51,903 nt of DNA from positions 1 through 51,903 of the forward strand of contig CAIZZE010000040.1 in assembly GCA_903937405.1 (NCBI GenBank), in the 5' to 3' direction. The translations under genes were made by a program, and so were the position numbers. Within the stretch, counting starts at the first letter, position 1; each line of letters opens with the position of its first letter. This DNA comes from an uncultured Alphaproteobacteria bacterium. GTDB lineage: Bacteria; Pseudomonadota; Alphaproteobacteria; Rickettsiales; UBA1997. The notes under the pieces were generated by a model that saw only the letters and a program-made list of their open reading frames with translations, did no database searches and was not told the origin of the DNA. Shown piece by piece: positions 25,941 through 36,135 of the stretch.

Positions 25941-26612
25941 ATGCCAACAGTTTTAAAACTTCTCAATATTGAAAAGAATTTTTTTCAAGCTGATCAAAAA
26001 ATCGAAGTCCTGAAAGGTGTTAATCTCGAAATTAAAAAGGGCGAATTAGTGGCTTTGATTGGGCCTTCAGGTTCCGGCAAAACTACTTTGCTGCAAATTG
26101 CAGGTTTACTTGACAGCGCAACTTCAGGGCAAATTTTAATTGGTGAAATCGATTCTTCAAAAGCTAATGACAAAATCCGCACCGAAATTAGAAAAAATCA
26201 CGTTGGATTTGTTTATCAATTTCATAATTTATTGCCCGAATTTTCAGCTTTAGAAAATGTAGCTTTACCGCTTTTGATTCAGGAAAAAAGCCGCAAAGAA
26301 GCTTTTGAAATTGCTGAAAAAATTTTAGCAGAAGTTGGATTATCTGATCGTTTGAATCACAAACCTTCTGAATTGTCTGGCGGCCAACAACAAAGAGTAG
26401 CTTTAGCGCGCGCAGTTGTAACTAAGCCTTCATTGATTTTAGCGGATGAACCGACGGGAAATTTAGATTCAGAATTTGCCGGAAAAATTTTTGAACTTTT
26501 GCAAAACTTGGTTAAGACTTATCAGATTGGATGTTTGGTGGTTACGCATAATATGGAATTAGCGAAGAAAGCCGATCGTGTAGTTTCAATTAAGGATGGA
26601 GTAGTTTCTTAA
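25941..26612 (+). CDS. lolD: ABC transporter ATP-binding protein, LolD-type
   Basis: It has 223 residues. Walker A is GPSGSGKTT (41-49), the signature is LSGGQQQRVALARA, Walker B is LILADEPTGNLD and the H-loop His is in VVTHN. The overall pattern (VLKGVNLEIKKGELVALIGPSG, HNLLPEFSALENVALPLL) fits the LolD/MacB/FtsE subfamily, and LolD is best supported. LolCDE extracts lipoproteins from the inner membrane for outer-membrane sorting. Its membrane partners (lolC/lolE) are not next to it; several lipoproteins in this window would be clients. Confidence 0.82.
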   Translation: MPTVLKLLNIEKNFFQADQKIEVLKGVNLEIKKGELVALIGPSGSGKTTLLQIAGLLDSATSGQILIGEIDSSKANDKIRTEIRKNHVGFVYQFHNLLPEFSALENVALPLLIQEKSRKEAFEIAEKILAEVGLSDRLNHKPSELSGGQQQRVALARAVVTKPSLILADEPTGNLDSEFAGKIFELLQNLVKTYQIGCLVVTHNMELAKKADRVVSIKDGVVS

Positions 26613-26640
26613 ATTCAAATTATCTGATAGTTGGTTAATC

Positions 26641-26679
26641 CTTGCGCTGGACGGGGTTACAAACCCCGTCCAGCGCAAG
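26641..26679. repeat. Perfect 17-base inverted repeat (GC-rich hairpin)
   Basis: CTTGCGCTGGACGGGGT and its exact reverse complement flank a 5-base loop (TACAA). It is markedly GC-rich against an A+T-rich background, and shares the GACGGGG core with the larger inverted repeat at 38400-38489. It sits 28 bases after lolD but lacks a T-run. Confidence 0.8.
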
Positions 26680-26694
26680 TAGATCTTCCAACAT

Positions 26695-26721
26695 CGTCAT
26701 GCTGAACTTATTTCAGGATCT
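26695..26721. repeat. Palindromic repeat, copy 4 (single, degenerate)
   Basis: It reads GTCATGCTGAACTTATTTCA then GGATCTA, the same family with CCTGAA changed to GCTGAA on one side. It follows the GC-rich hairpin in the lolD/PEGA-protein convergent gap. Confidence 0.75.
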
Positions 26722-26759
26722 ATCAAATCTCATCGCGCCAAAAAAACTTAAGACACAAA

Positions 26760-26794
26760 AAAAGCCGTAAGCGGATTTCCCGCCTACGGCTTTT
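26760..26794. terminator. Bidirectional rho-independent terminator
   Basis: AAAAGCCGTA and TACGGCTTTT form a stem with further GCGG/CCGC pairing inside, flanked by an A-run on the left and ATTTTTTT on the right. It therefore works as a classical terminator for lolD on plus and for the PEGA lipoprotein on minus. Confidence 0.85.
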
Positions 26795-26812
26795 ATTTTT
26801 TTCAAATCTTAC

Positions 26813-27373
26813 TTAATATCTACCGCTATTGCGATATTGTTGTTGATGATTATTCGCAGCTGGTTGCTGTGCTGCGCGCTGGGATGAAGCCGGAACATTA
26901 TTATTGGTATCCTGAGTATAATAATAATTAATCATTTCTTGCGGACTACGACCCATATTCATCATTGAATTGCTGTTAGATGATCCCGGATTTCCGGTGT
27001 GTGGTATGGTTACAAAATATTGTCTTTCTTTAAATTGATAACATTTTCCTGACCACATAACTGAATATAGTGGCACAATAAGCATAAAGCCAAGAGCATC
27101 TGCAGAACATGCTCCATTTTTCATAGCAGCAAAAACTTTAAGATCTAATTGAGCTGATCCATAACCTTCTTTTGTTAAAACTGCGGTTGAATTTTTTGCC
27201 TCAACAGTAATGGTTGCGGGAGTTTTTCCGTAGCTTCTGCCTTCAATAAAAATGTCAGCTCCTGATGGTTCGCTGTTAATTGAAATTTGATCATTCTTGT
27301 CGTTCATCATCAAGGCGCAAGAAGAGGACATTGAAAGTAATAATAACAAAGAAAAAGTCTGAAGTAATTTCAT
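26813..27373 (-). CDS. PEGA-domain lipoprotein with Gln/Asn-rich tail
   Basis: This 186-residue protein has a signal ending SMSSSC (lipobox-like, Cys19). The next segment, ISINSEPSGADIFIEGRSYGKTPATITVEA, is a PEGA domain (S-P-x-G-A-x-I-x-x-x-G-x-x-x-G-x-T-P). There follows KNGACSADALGFMLIVPLYSVMWSGKCY and a C-terminal 60 residues rich in Asn, Gln and Ser. PEGA domains occur in surface-layer-associated and envelope proteins. The function is unknown. It is cotranscribed with the lpxL-like gene (11 bases away). Confidence 0.7.
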   Translation of the reverse strand: MKLLQTFSLLLLLSMSSSCALMMNDKNDQISINSEPSGADIFIEGRSYGKTPATITVEAKNSTAVLTKEGYGSAQLDLKVFAAMKNGACSADALGFMLIVPLYSVMWSGKCYQFKERQYFVTIPHTGNPGSSNSNSMMNMGRSPQEMINYYYTQDTNNNVPASSQRAAQQPAANNHQQQYRNSGRY

Positions 27374-27384
27374 GATTTTAATAG

Positions 27385-28287
27385 TTAACGTTTCCAGCGG
27401 TTATGAACCCAGAACCACTGCGCAGGATATTGTTTGATCCACTCTTCAAGTTTAATATTAACTTTCCGAGTGAGTTGAAGTACGTCGGAATTAATGTCGT
27501 CCGACTTTTGAAATGCAAGCGATTTTTCTACTTCCACACAAAACCTGAATTTTTTTCCAAGTCGAATTGAGCGCGCTGGAATTAGCGGCACATCATATTT
27601 TAAAGCAATTCTGGCGATTGAAGTTGTAGTAATCGCCTCATCATGAAAAAACTTCACCAACTCACCTTCAGAAACTTTTTGATCAACTAGAATAATTACA
27701 AAACCACCTTTTTTAATTTCTTCAATAATCTTGCGACTGCCGCTAGTACTTTTTTCAATCATCAAAACACCACGAAGATTTGCCGTCATTTTTTCAACAT
27801 AAGGATTATTAAGCGGACGATAAACTGTGCTTACTTTTAAACCATTTTTCAAAAAAGCTTTCGGCCCAACTTCCCAATTTCCGGTATGAGCACCAAAAAT
27901 TATTCCGCCCTTCCCGCTTTCTTTAAGGATTCGAATATTTTCGCGGCTTTCTTGTGAAATTTCGAACATAGTTTCAATATCTTCCATTTTACAAGCGCCG
28001 ATATGGCCAAACTCGCCAACGATGCGACCTAAATTATCCCACATATCATCGATAATTTTTTCTTTTTGTTCTTCGTTTAGTTCCGGCAAAGCTTTAGAAA
28101 TATTTTTATAAGCTAATTTATTAACTGAGATTTTTTTACCGACAAATTTTGCAATTATAGCAGCAATATCAGAAGCGGTTTGCGGCTTCATGATAGTGAA
28201 AATCCACATGAAAAGCTTTACGATTAATGCTTCAATTATATAGCGCGCATCTTTGATTTTAGATTTTAGTAATTCTTTAAAATTCAT
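27385..28287 (-). CDS. lpxL: Lipid A lauroyl/myristoyl acyltransferase (LpxL/HtrB family)
   Basis: This 300-residue lysophospholipid acyltransferase-fold enzyme carries the catalytic H-x4-E motif in FGAHTGNWEVGPKAF (E taking the D position) and SVDQKV-like ILVDQKVSEGELVKFF. It ends PAQWFWVHNRWKR, the universal HtrB/LpxL C-terminus (W.H.RWK). It adds a secondary acyl chain to lipid A at the inner membrane. It lies 2 bases after lpxK, forming an lpxK-lpxL pair. Which chain it adds cannot be read. Confidence 0.9.
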   Translation of the reverse strand: MNFKELLKSKIKDARYIIEALIVKLFMWIFTIMKPQTASDIAAIIAKFVGKKISVNKLAYKNISKALPELNEEQKEKIIDDMWDNLGRIVGEFGHIGACKMEDIETMFEISQESRENIRILKESGKGGIIFGAHTGNWEVGPKAFLKNGLKVSTVYRPLNNPYVEKMTANLRGVLMIEKSTSGSRKIIEEIKKGGFVIILVDQKVSEGELVKFFHDEAITTTSIARIALKYDVPLIPARSIRLGKKFRFCVEVEKSLAFQKSDDINSDVLQLTRKVNIKLEEWIKQYPAQWFWVHNRWKR

Positions 28288-28289
28288 AA

Positions 28290-29276
28290 TTATTTTTGCT
28301 TAAAACCCTCAATAGCTTTGCCCAACATTTCCTTTATCAACTCTTTATTTTCAAACTCCAACATAATGTCTAAATGCGTAATTTTTTGCTGATAAGCTGG
28401 CGAAAATTTTACCCAATCTTTTCTGGTCGTAATCAAAGTAGCATTTTTTTCTTCTGCCATGTGACAAAGACTTTCCAGATCTTGATTTTTATAAAGATAA
28501 TGATCAGGAAAATCATAAGTTTCAATCACATCAAAACCTTCATCGCGTAAGAAAGAAAAGAATTTTTTCGGATAGGCTAAGCCACAAAAAGCGATTAATT
28601 TTTTACCAAAAAATTTATCGAGATTAGTTGGAATAACTTTAGATTTTACGATAGTTTTACCTTCAAGTTTTTTTAATAAATCGGCTTGCGGTTCACCAAT
28701 AATCACAACTAAATCTGCTTTCTTCAAACCAGTTCCAAGCGTTTCACGCATTGGGCCGGCAGGAATTAGAAAGCCATTTCCAAAACCGATTTTTCCATCA
28801 ACAACCACAATTGTAAAATCGCGATGCAATGACTCATTTTGCATTCCATCATCTAAAACTACCAATTTAAATTCAGTCATTTTTTCAATTTGACGAGCAC
28901 CAAAAAGACGATTTTGTGAAACAAATGTTGGAGCGGTTTCAATCAATAATAACGGCTCATCTCCAACTTGTTCAGCTTTGTTATTATCAAATTTACGCAA
29001 CAGCAAAAATTTTGATCCATCGCTCATATAACCGCGACTTAGATAACAAAATTCCTGCGCCATTTCGTGAAGAATTTTACCAATTGCAATTGCAGTCGGG
29101 GTTTTGCCAGAACCTCCAGCAATAAGGTTTCCAACGCAAATTACCGGTTTGGAAATTCTGGCAGTTTTGGTGAAATATTTTTTGACGTGAAACCCAATAA
29201 AATAAATATAACTTAGCGGCAAAAGTGCGTAAGCGATGAGATTTTTTTCGGTCCAGAATTTAGGAGTTTTAAACAT
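28290..29276 (-). CDS. lpxK: Tetraacyldisaccharide 4'-kinase
   Basis: LpxK phosphorylates the 4' position of the lipid A precursor. The N-terminal membrane helix (about 15-30) is followed by the P-loop GGSGKTP in VGNLIAGGSGKTPTAIAIG (48-66), and KLVVLDDGMQNESLHRDF has the Walker B-like DDG. The family end (FPDHYLYKNQDLESL) is present. The ORF runs further to 29363, but those extra residues overlap xseA by about 95 bases; ATG 29276 (MFKTPKFW) gives the family N-terminus and an overlap of 8 bases with xseA, and is preferred. 328 residues. Confidence 0.93.
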   Translation of the reverse strand: MFKTPKFWTEKNLIAYALLPLSYIYFIGFHVKKYFTKTARISKPVICVGNLIAGGSGKTPTAIAIGKILHEMAQEFCYLSRGYMSDGSKFLLLRKFDNNKAEQVGDEPLLLIETAPTFVSQNRLFGARQIEKMTEFKLVVLDDGMQNESLHRDFTIVVVDGKIGFGNGFLIPAGPMRETLGTGLKKADLVVIIGEPQADLLKKLEGKTIVKSKVIPTNLDKFFGKKLIAFCGLAYPKKFFSFLRDEGFDVIETYDFPDHYLYKNQDLESLCHMAEEKNATLITTRKDWVKFSPAYQQKITHLDIMLEFENKELIKEMLGKAIEGFKQK

Positions 29277-30612
29277 TTTGCGATAATTTTTCTGATGATA
29301 AAACTTTTGTAAAAATTTGCCCATCATGCATTTCAATAGTAATTTCTTCGTTAACCTTCGCATCGTGAATTGAAGAAATCAAATTACCATTTTGCTTTTT
29401 AACCAAAGCAAAACCGCGCTTTAAAACTTCATGATAATTATTTGTTTTCAATAGTTTTAACAGATTTTCTAACTTACTAGAATTTTCTTTCAAACGCCTT
29501 TCGGTAATTGATTTTAAACGATCAAATGCAAAATCAACTTTCTGATTTACCATATTTATTTTTGAAAAAAGTAACTGAGTTGAAATTTGCGTTGATGAAA
29601 GTTTTTGAATTTTCTTTTCAAAAAAATTCTGCACTAAAAAATCAAATTTCTTTCCTAAAGTAAAAAATCTGTCCCCGATTTGCGCCAATGCCTGCTTAGG
29701 ATCAACCAAGTATCTTTGTAGATTTTTTAAATGCTGAAAATTTTGCGCCAGAAAATTTTGCGGTAAAAATTTTAACTTTTCTTCCAGAAAATTTAGTTGC
29801 GATTTTAAATCCGCCAAAAGCGGAGTTGCTAATTCCGCCGCTGCGGTTGGAGTTGGGGCGCGCAAATCAGCAACATAATCAATTAAGGTTGTATCAGTTT
29901 CATGACCCACAGCAGAAATTATTGGAATTTCTGATTTAAAAACTTCCCGAACTAATGCTTCGTCATTAAAAGGCATTAAATCTTCAAAAGATCCGCCACC
30001 GCGCGCGATTATCAAGACTTGTGGCTTTTTATCTGCTGCAAGTCGATTAAAAAATTTTATGCCTTGAATAATTTCCGCCGCCGCTTTTTCGCCCTGAACT
30101 AAAGTTGAATATAAAATTAAATGCGTGCCGCAACGCGCTTCAATGCGATGTTTAATATCTTCAATAACAGCGCCGGTTTGCGAAGTTATTACGCCAATAA
30201 TTTTTGGGAAAAATGGTAATTTCTTTTTGTGAATTTCGTCAAATAAACCTTCCGCTAAAAGTTTTTGACGACGCTTTTCAATCATCTCCAAAATCGCACC
30301 AACTCCAGCAATTTCTAACTTCTCAACAATAATTTGGTAATTAGATCGACCTTCGTAAGTTGTAACGCGACCAGATGCGCAAACCTGTAAACCATCAGCA
30401 ATTTCAAAATTAACTAATTGCGCCGCATTGCGAAAACAAACGGATGAAAGCGTGGCGGCTTCATCTTTTAACGTAAAATAAAGATGCCCGGAAGTTGCGC
30501 GCTTAAAACCTGTGATTTCACCTTTTATGCGCACATAGCCGAAAGAATCTTCTACAACTCGTTTGATCGAGCGCGAAAATTCCATCACTGTAAATTCGGG
30601 AATATTGGTCAT
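29269..30612 (-). CDS. xseA: Exodeoxyribonuclease VII large subunit
   Basis: This 447-residue protein has an N-terminal OB-fold (FGYVRIKGEITGFKRATSGHLYFTLKD), the central catalytic region (GVITSQTGAVIEDI, IARGGGSFEDLMPFNDE and SAVGHETDTTLIDYVADLRAPTPTAAAE) and a long C-terminal coiled coil. With XseB it degrades single-stranded DNA. All expected signatures are present. xseB is not adjacent. The 8-base overlap with lpxK suggests coupling. Confidence 0.96.
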   Translation of the reverse strand: MTNIPEFTVMEFSRSIKRVVEDSFGYVRIKGEITGFKRATSGHLYFTLKDEAATLSSVCFRNAAQLVNFEIADGLQVCASGRVTTYEGRSNYQIIVEKLEIAGVGAILEMIEKRRQKLLAEGLFDEIHKKKLPFFPKIIGVITSQTGAVIEDIKHRIEARCGTHLILYSTLVQGEKAAAEIIQGIKFFNRLAADKKPQVLIIARGGGSFEDLMPFNDEALVREVFKSEIPIISAVGHETDTTLIDYVADLRAPTPTAAAELATPLLADLKSQLNFLEEKLKFLPQNFLAQNFQHLKNLQRYLVDPKQALAQIGDRFFTLGKKFDFLVQNFFEKKIQKLSSTQISTQLLFSKINMVNQKVDFAFDRLKSITERRLKENSSKLENLLKLLKTNNYHEVLKRGFALVKKQNGNLISSIHDAKVNEEITIEMHDGQIFTKVLSSEKLSQNV

Positions 30613-30782
30613 TTATGATTATTAATTTCTTGTAAAATTTCGATATTCCTATTTTTACAATCAGGAATAATTAAATCATAGTTCGGAATTTCAACCGAAT
30701 TTAGGGTTGATATTTTGCATTAGCTCACTACTTTTCTTTAATATATTTTCATTTCATTTTTCCCTAAAAATTCGGAGTTAGT

Positions 30783-32189
30783 TTGTTGCATAAAATAAAA
30801 TCATTTAAAGTTTCAGGTATTGACTGCTTGCCCATCGTAGAAGGTGGAAAAGGTGTTGGAATCACTACTGGCGTAACCGCAGGACATTTCGCAAAAGCCG
30901 GCGCAGTCGGAACTTTTTCCGGTGTGAATGCGGATTATGTCGATGAAAACGGCAAATTTATTCCCTTAGTTTACAAAACTCATACTCGTCGCGAAAAGCA
31001 TGAAGAACTTGTTTTAGACAGCATCCGCGGCGGCATTTCTCAAGCCAAAATTGCTCACGATATTTCCGGCGGCGTTGGTCTTATCCACATGAATGTGTTG
31101 TGGGAAATGGGTGGCGCAGAACGTGTTTTACACGGCATTCTTGAAGGAGCTAAAGGCTTGATTCACGGCATCACTTGCGGCGCTGGCATGCCTTATCGCC
31201 TTTCTGAAATTGCTGAAAAATATAAGGTTTATTATTACCCAATCGTTTCTTCAATGCGCGCCTTTCGTGCTTTGTGGAAAAGAAGTTATTACAAAGCTGT
31301 AAGTTTACTTGGCGGCGTAGTTTATGAATGCCCTTGGCGCGCTGGTGGTCACAATGGCTTGTCAAATGCTGAAAATCCAGATGCCTACGAAGATCCATAT
31401 CCAAGAGTTGCTGAATTGCGCAGTTTCATGAATTCCGTTGGTTTAAACGAAGTGCCAATCATCATGGCTGGCGGCGTTTGGCATTTGGAAGATTACGAAC
31501 ATTGGTTAGATAATCCTGAAATTGGACCCATCGTTTTCCAATTCGGAACTCGTCCAATCGTAACTCAAGAATATCCAGTTCCAGATGCTTGGAAGAAAAA
31601 ACTTTTAACTTTAAAAGAAGGCGATGTTTATTTAAACCGCTTCAGCCCTACAGGTTTTTATTCTTCTGCAGTTGAAAATGATTTCATTAAAGAATTAAAA
31701 AGTCGCGAAATCAGACAAGTTGAATATCGCGCCAAAGCTGTGGATAATTTCACCGCTGAAATTCCTTTCGGACATCGTGGCCGTGTTGTCTATATCAAAC
31801 CTGAAGATAAATCCAAAGTTGATGAATGGATTCAAGCCGGTCACACCGAAGGCATGAAAACACCAGATGAAACTTTGATGTTTGTTGATAAATCAAAATC
31901 GGCTCAAATTGTAACTGACCAAATTAATTGCATGGGTTGTTTAAGCCAATGTCGCTTCAGTAATTGGTCCGACAAAGCAGAAATGAATTATTCAACTGAC
32001 CGCAAAGCTGATCCAAGAAGCTTCTGTATTCAAAAAACTTTACAAGATATTCGTCAAGGAATTGACGTGAATAATCAATTAATGTTTTCTGGACATAGCG
32101 CTTATCGCTTCGCAACTGATCCATTTTATGCCAATGGTTTTGTACCAACGATCCAGCAGCTAGTGGATCAGATTATGAAAGGGAAATAA
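30783..32189 (+). CDS. NMO/YrpB-family NAD(P)H-dependent flavin oxidoreductase
   Basis: This 468-residue TIM-barrel protein is of the nitronate monooxygenase/2-nitropropane dioxygenase family. Features include [33 protein letters not shown] and [14 protein letters not shown] (FMN phosphate site). It is longer than typical NMO (about 320-350), with a C-terminal extension containing [14 protein letters not shown], a Cys cluster (CxxCxxxC) that could bind an Fe-S centre or metal. The start is TTG 30783 (or TTG 30786), 5 bases after a GGAG site at 30774; no in-frame ATG occurs before the conserved core. It is followed 2 bases later by pyrG. Its substrate is unknown. Confidence 0.8.
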   Translation: MLHKIKSFKVSGIDCLPIVEGGKGVGITTGVTAGHFAKAGAVGTFSGVNADYVDENGKFIPLVYKTHTRREKHEELVLDSIRGGISQAKIAHDISGGVGLIHMNVLWEMGGAERVLHGILEGAKGLIHGITCGAGMPYRLSEIAEKYKVYYYPIVSSMRAFRALWKRSYYKAVSLLGGVVYECPWRAGGHNGLSNAENPDAYEDPYPRVAELRSFMNSVGLNEVPIIMAGGVWHLEDYEHWLDNPEIGPIVFQFGTRPIVTQEYPVPDAWKKKLLTLKEGDVYLNRFSPTGFYSSAVENDFIKELKSREIRQVEYRAKAVDNFTAEIPFGHRGRVVYIKPEDKSKVDEWIQAGHTEGMKTPDETLMFVDKSKSAQIVTDQINCMGCLSQCRFSNWSDKAEMNYSTDRKADPRSFCIQKTLQDIRQGIDVNNQLMFSGHSAYRFATDPFYANGFVPTIQQLVDQIMKGK

Positions 32190-32191
32190 AA

Positions 32192-33817
32192 ATGCCGAAA
32201 AACTCCAAAACGAAATTTATCTTCATCACCGGCGGCGTGGTTTCTTCACTGGGAAAAGGTTTGGCGTCGGCGTCTCTTGCGGCGTTACTTCAAGCTCGCG
32301 GTTATTCAGTTAAATTGCGCAAACTTGATCCATATTTAAACGTTGATCCAGGAACCATGAGCCCAACTCAACATGGTGAAGTTTTTGTTACTGAAGATGG
32401 AGCGGAAACCGATTTAGATCTTGGCCACTATGAACGCTTCACTGGCGTTGACGCTAAAAAATGTGATAACGTAACCGCAGGACAAATTTACTCAAATCTT
32501 CTTTCCAAAGAACGCAAAGGCGATTATCTCGGCGGCACTGTACAAGTGATTCCGCACGTTACCGATTTAATTAAAGATTTTATTTTAAACGGAATTAAAA
32601 ATGTCGATTTTGCCCTTTGCGAAATTGGCGGAACCGTTGGCGATATTGAAGCTTTGCCATTTTTTGAAGCCATCCGCCAACTTGGATATGAATTTGGACA
32701 AGAACGCTGCGCCTTTTTACATCTGACACTTTTGCCTTACATTGAAAGCGCCAATGAATTAAAAACTAAACCAACTCAACATTCCGTAAAAGAATTGCGC
32801 GCGATTGGCATTCAACCAAGCGTTTTATTGTGCCGCGCTGAACGCCCGACCACCAAATCACATTTGGAAAAAATTGCTAAAATGTGTTCGGTGCCTCTAA
32901 CTTCAGTTATCGCCGCCCCAAATGCCTCAAGCATTTATGAAGTGCCGCTGGTTTATCATAAAAATGGTCTTGATACTGAAATTTTAAAATTCTTCAAACT
33001 CGATTATAAAAAGAAGCCCGATTTATCGAAATGGACTGCAATTAAAGACGCAATTGAAAATCCAAAACATGAAGTTAACATCGCAATTGTCGGCAAATAT
33101 ACTGATTACCGCGACTCATATAAATCGCTTTTAGAAGCCATCGATCACGCCGCTTTTTCACTTAAAGCCAAAGCTAATATTATTTGGGTTAATGCCAGAA
33201 ATACTAAAAGCTTGCCCAAAAATATTGATGCCGTTTTAGTTCCAGGTGGATTTGGCGAAGATGGCGTAGAAGGCAAAATCAGCATTATTGCTGAAGCGCG
33301 TACCAAAAAAATTCCGTGCCTGGGAATTTGCTACGGCATGCAAATGGCAGTTATTGAATATGCCCGCAATGTGCTTAAAATAAAGGATGCAACTTCCAGC
33401 GAATTTTCCAAAAAAGGCAGCTTCTTAATTGGAACCATGCATGAATGGCAAGATGAAACTGGCAAAAAAACCAAAAAAGCCGGCAGCGATATGGGCGGCA
33501 CAATGAGACTTGGAGCTTATCCATGCCAAATTTCCAAAGGAACTTTAGCCGAAAAAATTTATGGAAAAACTGCAATTTCTGAACGCCACAGACATCGTTA
33601 CGAAGTGAATATTAATTATAAAGACCAACTCGAAAAAGCGGGATTAAAATTCTCTGGCATGTCGCCAGACGGCAAATTGCCTGAGATTGTCGAGATTAAG
33701 GATCATCCGTTTTTTATCGGCGTACAATTTCATCCTGAATTAAAATCAAAACCATTTGCGGCGCATCCGCTTTTTGTTTCTTTCATTGCAAGCGCAATCA
33801 AACATCAAAATGCTTAG
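32192..33817 (+). CDS. pyrG: CTP synthase
   Basis: It makes CTP from UTP, ATP and glutamine. The 541 residues comprise an N-terminal amidoligase domain ([54 protein letters not shown]) and a C-terminal class-I glutamine amidotransferase with the nucleophile Cys in [11 protein letters not shown] and the His-Glu pair in [13 protein letters not shown]. All look intact. It follows the flavin oxidoreductase after 2 bases and overlaps the LptE-like gene by 8 bases. Confidence 0.98.
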   Translation: MPKNSKTKFIFITGGVVSSLGKGLASASLAALLQARGYSVKLRKLDPYLNVDPGTMSPTQHGEVFVTEDGAETDLDLGHYERFTGVDAKKCDNVTAGQIYSNLLSKERKGDYLGGTVQVIPHVTDLIKDFILNGIKNVDFALCEIGGTVGDIEALPFFEAIRQLGYEFGQERCAFLHLTLLPYIESANELKTKPTQHSVKELRAIGIQPSVLLCRAERPTTKSHLEKIAKMCSVPLTSVIAAPNASSIYEVPLVYHKNGLDTEILKFFKLDYKKKPDLSKWTAIKDAIENPKHEVNIAIVGKYTDYRDSYKSLLEAIDHAAFSLKAKANIIWVNARNTKSLPKNIDAVLVPGGFGEDGVEGKISIIAEARTKKIPCLGICYGMQMAVIEYARNVLKIKDATSSEFSKKGSFLIGTMHEWQDETGKKTKKAGSDMGGTMRLGAYPCQISKGTLAEKIYGKTAISERHRHRYEVNINYKDQLEKAGLKFSGMSPDGKLPEIVEIKDHPFFIGVQFHPELKSKPFAAHPLFVSFIASAIKHQNA

Positions 33818-34424
33818 ACAGGCTCTTAAAAAAACTTTTGGGATATTATTAATTTTAACTTTTAGTGCCTGTGATTTTCAGGTAATTTATAAAGAAAAAG
33901 TTAGAGGAGTTGGAATTACTTACGCCCAAGATTTATCAGCAATTCGTATCAAAAAAGACCGCACTAAACTCAGTCAGGAATTAAAAAATAATCTTTATGA
34001 CGCCATAAATCCTGACTACATAAAATCCGAACCAAAATATTTTTTAATCCTCACCGCGAAATCAGCAATTAGCTCAACTTTCACTACCTTTACTGGTGCT
34101 TCGGGTCGTAACCGCGTTACTCTTGATGTTACTTATACTTTAAAAAACCTCGATAATGCTATAACAATTTCCTCTGGCACAACTTCTGTAAATGACAACT
34201 ATGATGTAACTACCAATCGTTACGGAACCTACACTGCTGAACAATATATCTTGACCAATCTAACAAAAGTCGCTGCTCAAAATATCAGAAATTCTTTGGT
34301 AAATGATTTTATTGAAACAAGAAAAAAATGTGAAGGTCTGGTGAAATTGAAAGAAGGTGAGAAATTTATTTGCCCATTTACCGAAGAAGAAATTAAGGAA
34401 AGAGCCGGACTACAAAAGAAGTAA
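33810..34424 (+). CDS. LptE-like LPS-assembly lipoprotein
   Basis: This protein of about 204 residues has a lipoprotein signal (LILTFSAC) and then FQVIYKEK. The fold-like pattern [37 protein letters not shown] and [20 protein letters not shown] resembles LptE, the lipoprotein that plugs LptD in LPS export; sequence identity in that family is low. The ORF is open to 33756, but that would overlap pyrG by 62 bases. The ATG at 33810 puts the lipobox at the right place and is preferred. The C-terminal 35 residues are Lys/Glu-rich and beyond the usual LptE length. The convergent purQ lies next. Confidence 0.55.
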   Translation: MLRQALKKTFGILLILTFSACDFQVIYKEKVRGVGITYAQDLSAIRIKKDRTKLSQELKNNLYDAINPDYIKSEPKYFLILTAKSAISSTFTTFTGASGRNRVTLDVTYTLKNLDNAITISSGTTSVNDNYDVTTNRYGTYTAEQYILTNLTKVAAQNIRNSLVNDFIETRKKCEGLVKLKEGEKFICPFTEEEIKERAGLQKK

Positions 34425-34444
34425 AAAAATTACTAATCTTTTTT

Positions 34445-35125
34445 TTAGTCAAACAACCCTTCAAACATCGCCAATCCATCTTTTGAGCCGGTATCTTCAT
34501 CAATTGCTCTTTCTGGATGCGGCATCATTCCAAGCACATTTCTTTTATCGTTAAATACGCCAGCAATATTCAAAGCCGAACCATTTGAATTAGATTCGTC
34601 AGTCAAATTTCCGTCAACATCGACATATCTAAAAGCAATATTTCCCTCAGCTTCCAATTTTTTCAAAATTTCGGCATCAGCAAAATAATTTCCATCCATA
34701 TGAGCGATTGGAACGCGGATAACCTGATTCTTTTTATATTTTCTCGTGAAGGCAGAATCAGAATTTTCAACACGAAGCGAAACTTCGCGACAGATAAATT
34801 TGACTTTTTTATTACGAAGCAAAATACCAGGAAGCAAACCAGCTTCAGTTAAAATTTGAAATCCGTTACAAATTCCCAAAACTCGCACACCTTTATCTGC
34901 AAGTCTTTTGACTTCCATCATTACGGGTGAAATTGCAGCCATCGCGCCGGAACGCAAATAATCGCCGTAAGAAAAACCACCCGGAACTACGATTAAATCA
35001 AGATTATCCTCAAGTTTAGTTTCTTGGTGCCAGATTTTTTGAACTTTACTACCAACTTTTTGCAATGCCGTTAAAGCATCGCGATCACAATTTGAACCCG
35101 GAAATGTAATTACTGCAGATCTCAT
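34445..35125 (-). CDS. purQ: Phosphoribosylformylglycinamidine synthase, glutaminase subunit
   Basis: This class-I glutamine amidotransferase of about 227 residues supplies ammonia to PurL in purine synthesis. The N-terminus is [18 protein letters not shown], the catalytic Cys is in [11 protein letters not shown], and the His-Glu pair is in [12 protein letters not shown]. The ORF begins at 35155, but the ATG at 35125 gives the conserved start and lies 1 base from the purS stop. Together with purS and purC it forms a purine operon. The synthetase subunit PurL is not here. Confidence 0.97.
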   Translation of the reverse strand: MRSAVITFPGSNCDRDALTALQKVGSKVQKIWHQETKLEDNLDLIVVPGGFSYGDYLRSGAMAAISPVMMEVKRLADKGVRVLGICNGFQILTEAGLLPGILLRNKKVKFICREVSLRVENSDSAFTRKYKKNQVIRVPIAHMDGNYFADAEILKKLEAEGNIAFRYVDVDGNLTDESNSNGSALNIAGVFNDKRNVLGMMPHPERAIDEDTGSKDGLAMFEGLFD

Positions 35126-35126
35126 T

Positions 35127-35369
35127 TTAGATGGCCTCGTAAGTGTAGTTTTCAATAATCTTATTCACTAAAAGCTTATCGCAAATTTCATCGACAATTT
35201 CTTTAATTTTAGCCGGATTGGTTTCAGCAATTTCAAGCTCTACAACCTTTCCCTGTATAACTTGGGAAATTTGATGAAAGCCCAAATTTTTATTTAAAGA
35301 ACCTTCAATTGCTTTACCTTGCGTGTCTAAAACACCTTTTTTTAGAGAAATTAGAATTCTGATTTTCAT
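35127..35369 (-). CDS. purS: Phosphoribosylformylglycinamidine synthase subunit PurS
   Basis: This 80-residue protein bridges PurL and PurQ in the three-subunit FGAM synthase. It contains [19 protein letters not shown] and [28 protein letters not shown], characteristic of PurS. Its presence means PurL is the short form encoded elsewhere. It lies between purC (16 bases upstream) and purQ. Confidence 0.94.
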   Translation of the reverse strand: MKIRILISLKKGVLDTQGKAIEGSLNKNLGFHQISQVIQGKVVELEIAETNPAKIKEIVDEICDKLLVNKIIENYTYEAI

Positions 35370-35385
35370 GATTTTGTAAATTATA

Positions 35386-36102
35386 TTATATCTTAATTCC
35401 TAAACGCGAAGCCACATCACTGTAAGCCTCAACCAAACCGCCAAGATCTCTCCTGAAACGATCTTTATCTAATTTTTCTAAAGTTTTTTCGTCCCACAAC
35501 CTGCAACTATCAGGGCTGATCTCATCAGCTAGAACGATTTTAGAATCTGCATCAAATCCAAATTCGATCTTAAAATCAACCAGTTTGATGCCGATATTTT
35601 TAAACATTGCGCGTAAAATTTCGTTAATTTTTAGCGTATGTTTTTTTATTTCTTCTAATTGTTCGCGAGTCACAACTTTTAAAACATTAATCGCATGATC
35701 ATCATTAATTAGAGGATCACCAAGCGCATCATCTTTCAAACAAATTTCGAAAACCGGCGCTAATAATTCAACACCTTCTTCAATTCCAAGGCGCTTCGCC
35801 ATTGATCCGGCAGCCACATTTCTAACGATAACTTCCAGAGGAATAATTTTAACTTTGCGCACTAATTGTTCGCGCTCATTTAATCTCTTTACAAAATGCG
35901 TTGGAACTCCGGCTTTAGCCATTTCAAGCATAATATATTCCGAAATCACGTTATTCAAAACACCCTTCCCTTCAATAACCGCTTTTTTTAGCGCGTTAAA
36001 GGCGGTGGCATCATCTTTAAAATATTGGATCAAAAGATTTTTATCTTCAGTGACGAAGAGTTGTTTAGCCTTTCCTTCGTAGATTTTTTCTAATTTTTGC
36101 AT
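35386..36102 (-). CDS. purC: Phosphoribosylaminoimidazole-succinocarboxamide synthase
   Basis: SAICAR synthetase has 238 residues. Features: KIYEGKAKQLFVTEDKNLLIQYFKDD, VRNVAAGSMAKRLG, ELLAPVFEICLKDDALGDP and VLADEISPDSCRLWDEKT. It ligates aspartate to CAIR in de novo purine synthesis. The purC-purS-purQ order, in one direction, with spacings of 16 and 1 bases, is an operon. The hemF gene lies 33 bases upstream. Confidence 0.97.
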   Translation of the reverse strand: MQKLEKIYEGKAKQLFVTEDKNLLIQYFKDDATAFNALKKAVIEGKGVLNNVISEYIMLEMAKAGVPTHFVKRLNEREQLVRKVKIIPLEVIVRNVAAGSMAKRLGIEEGVELLAPVFEICLKDDALGDPLINDDHAINVLKVVTREQLEEIKKHTLKINEILRAMFKNIGIKLVDFKIEFGFDADSKIVLADEISPDSCRLWDEKTLEKLDKDRFRRDLGGLVEAYSDVASRLGIKI

Positions 36103-36135
36103 TTGTTAAAGTTTTTACTTGTTAATCCCACTTGG

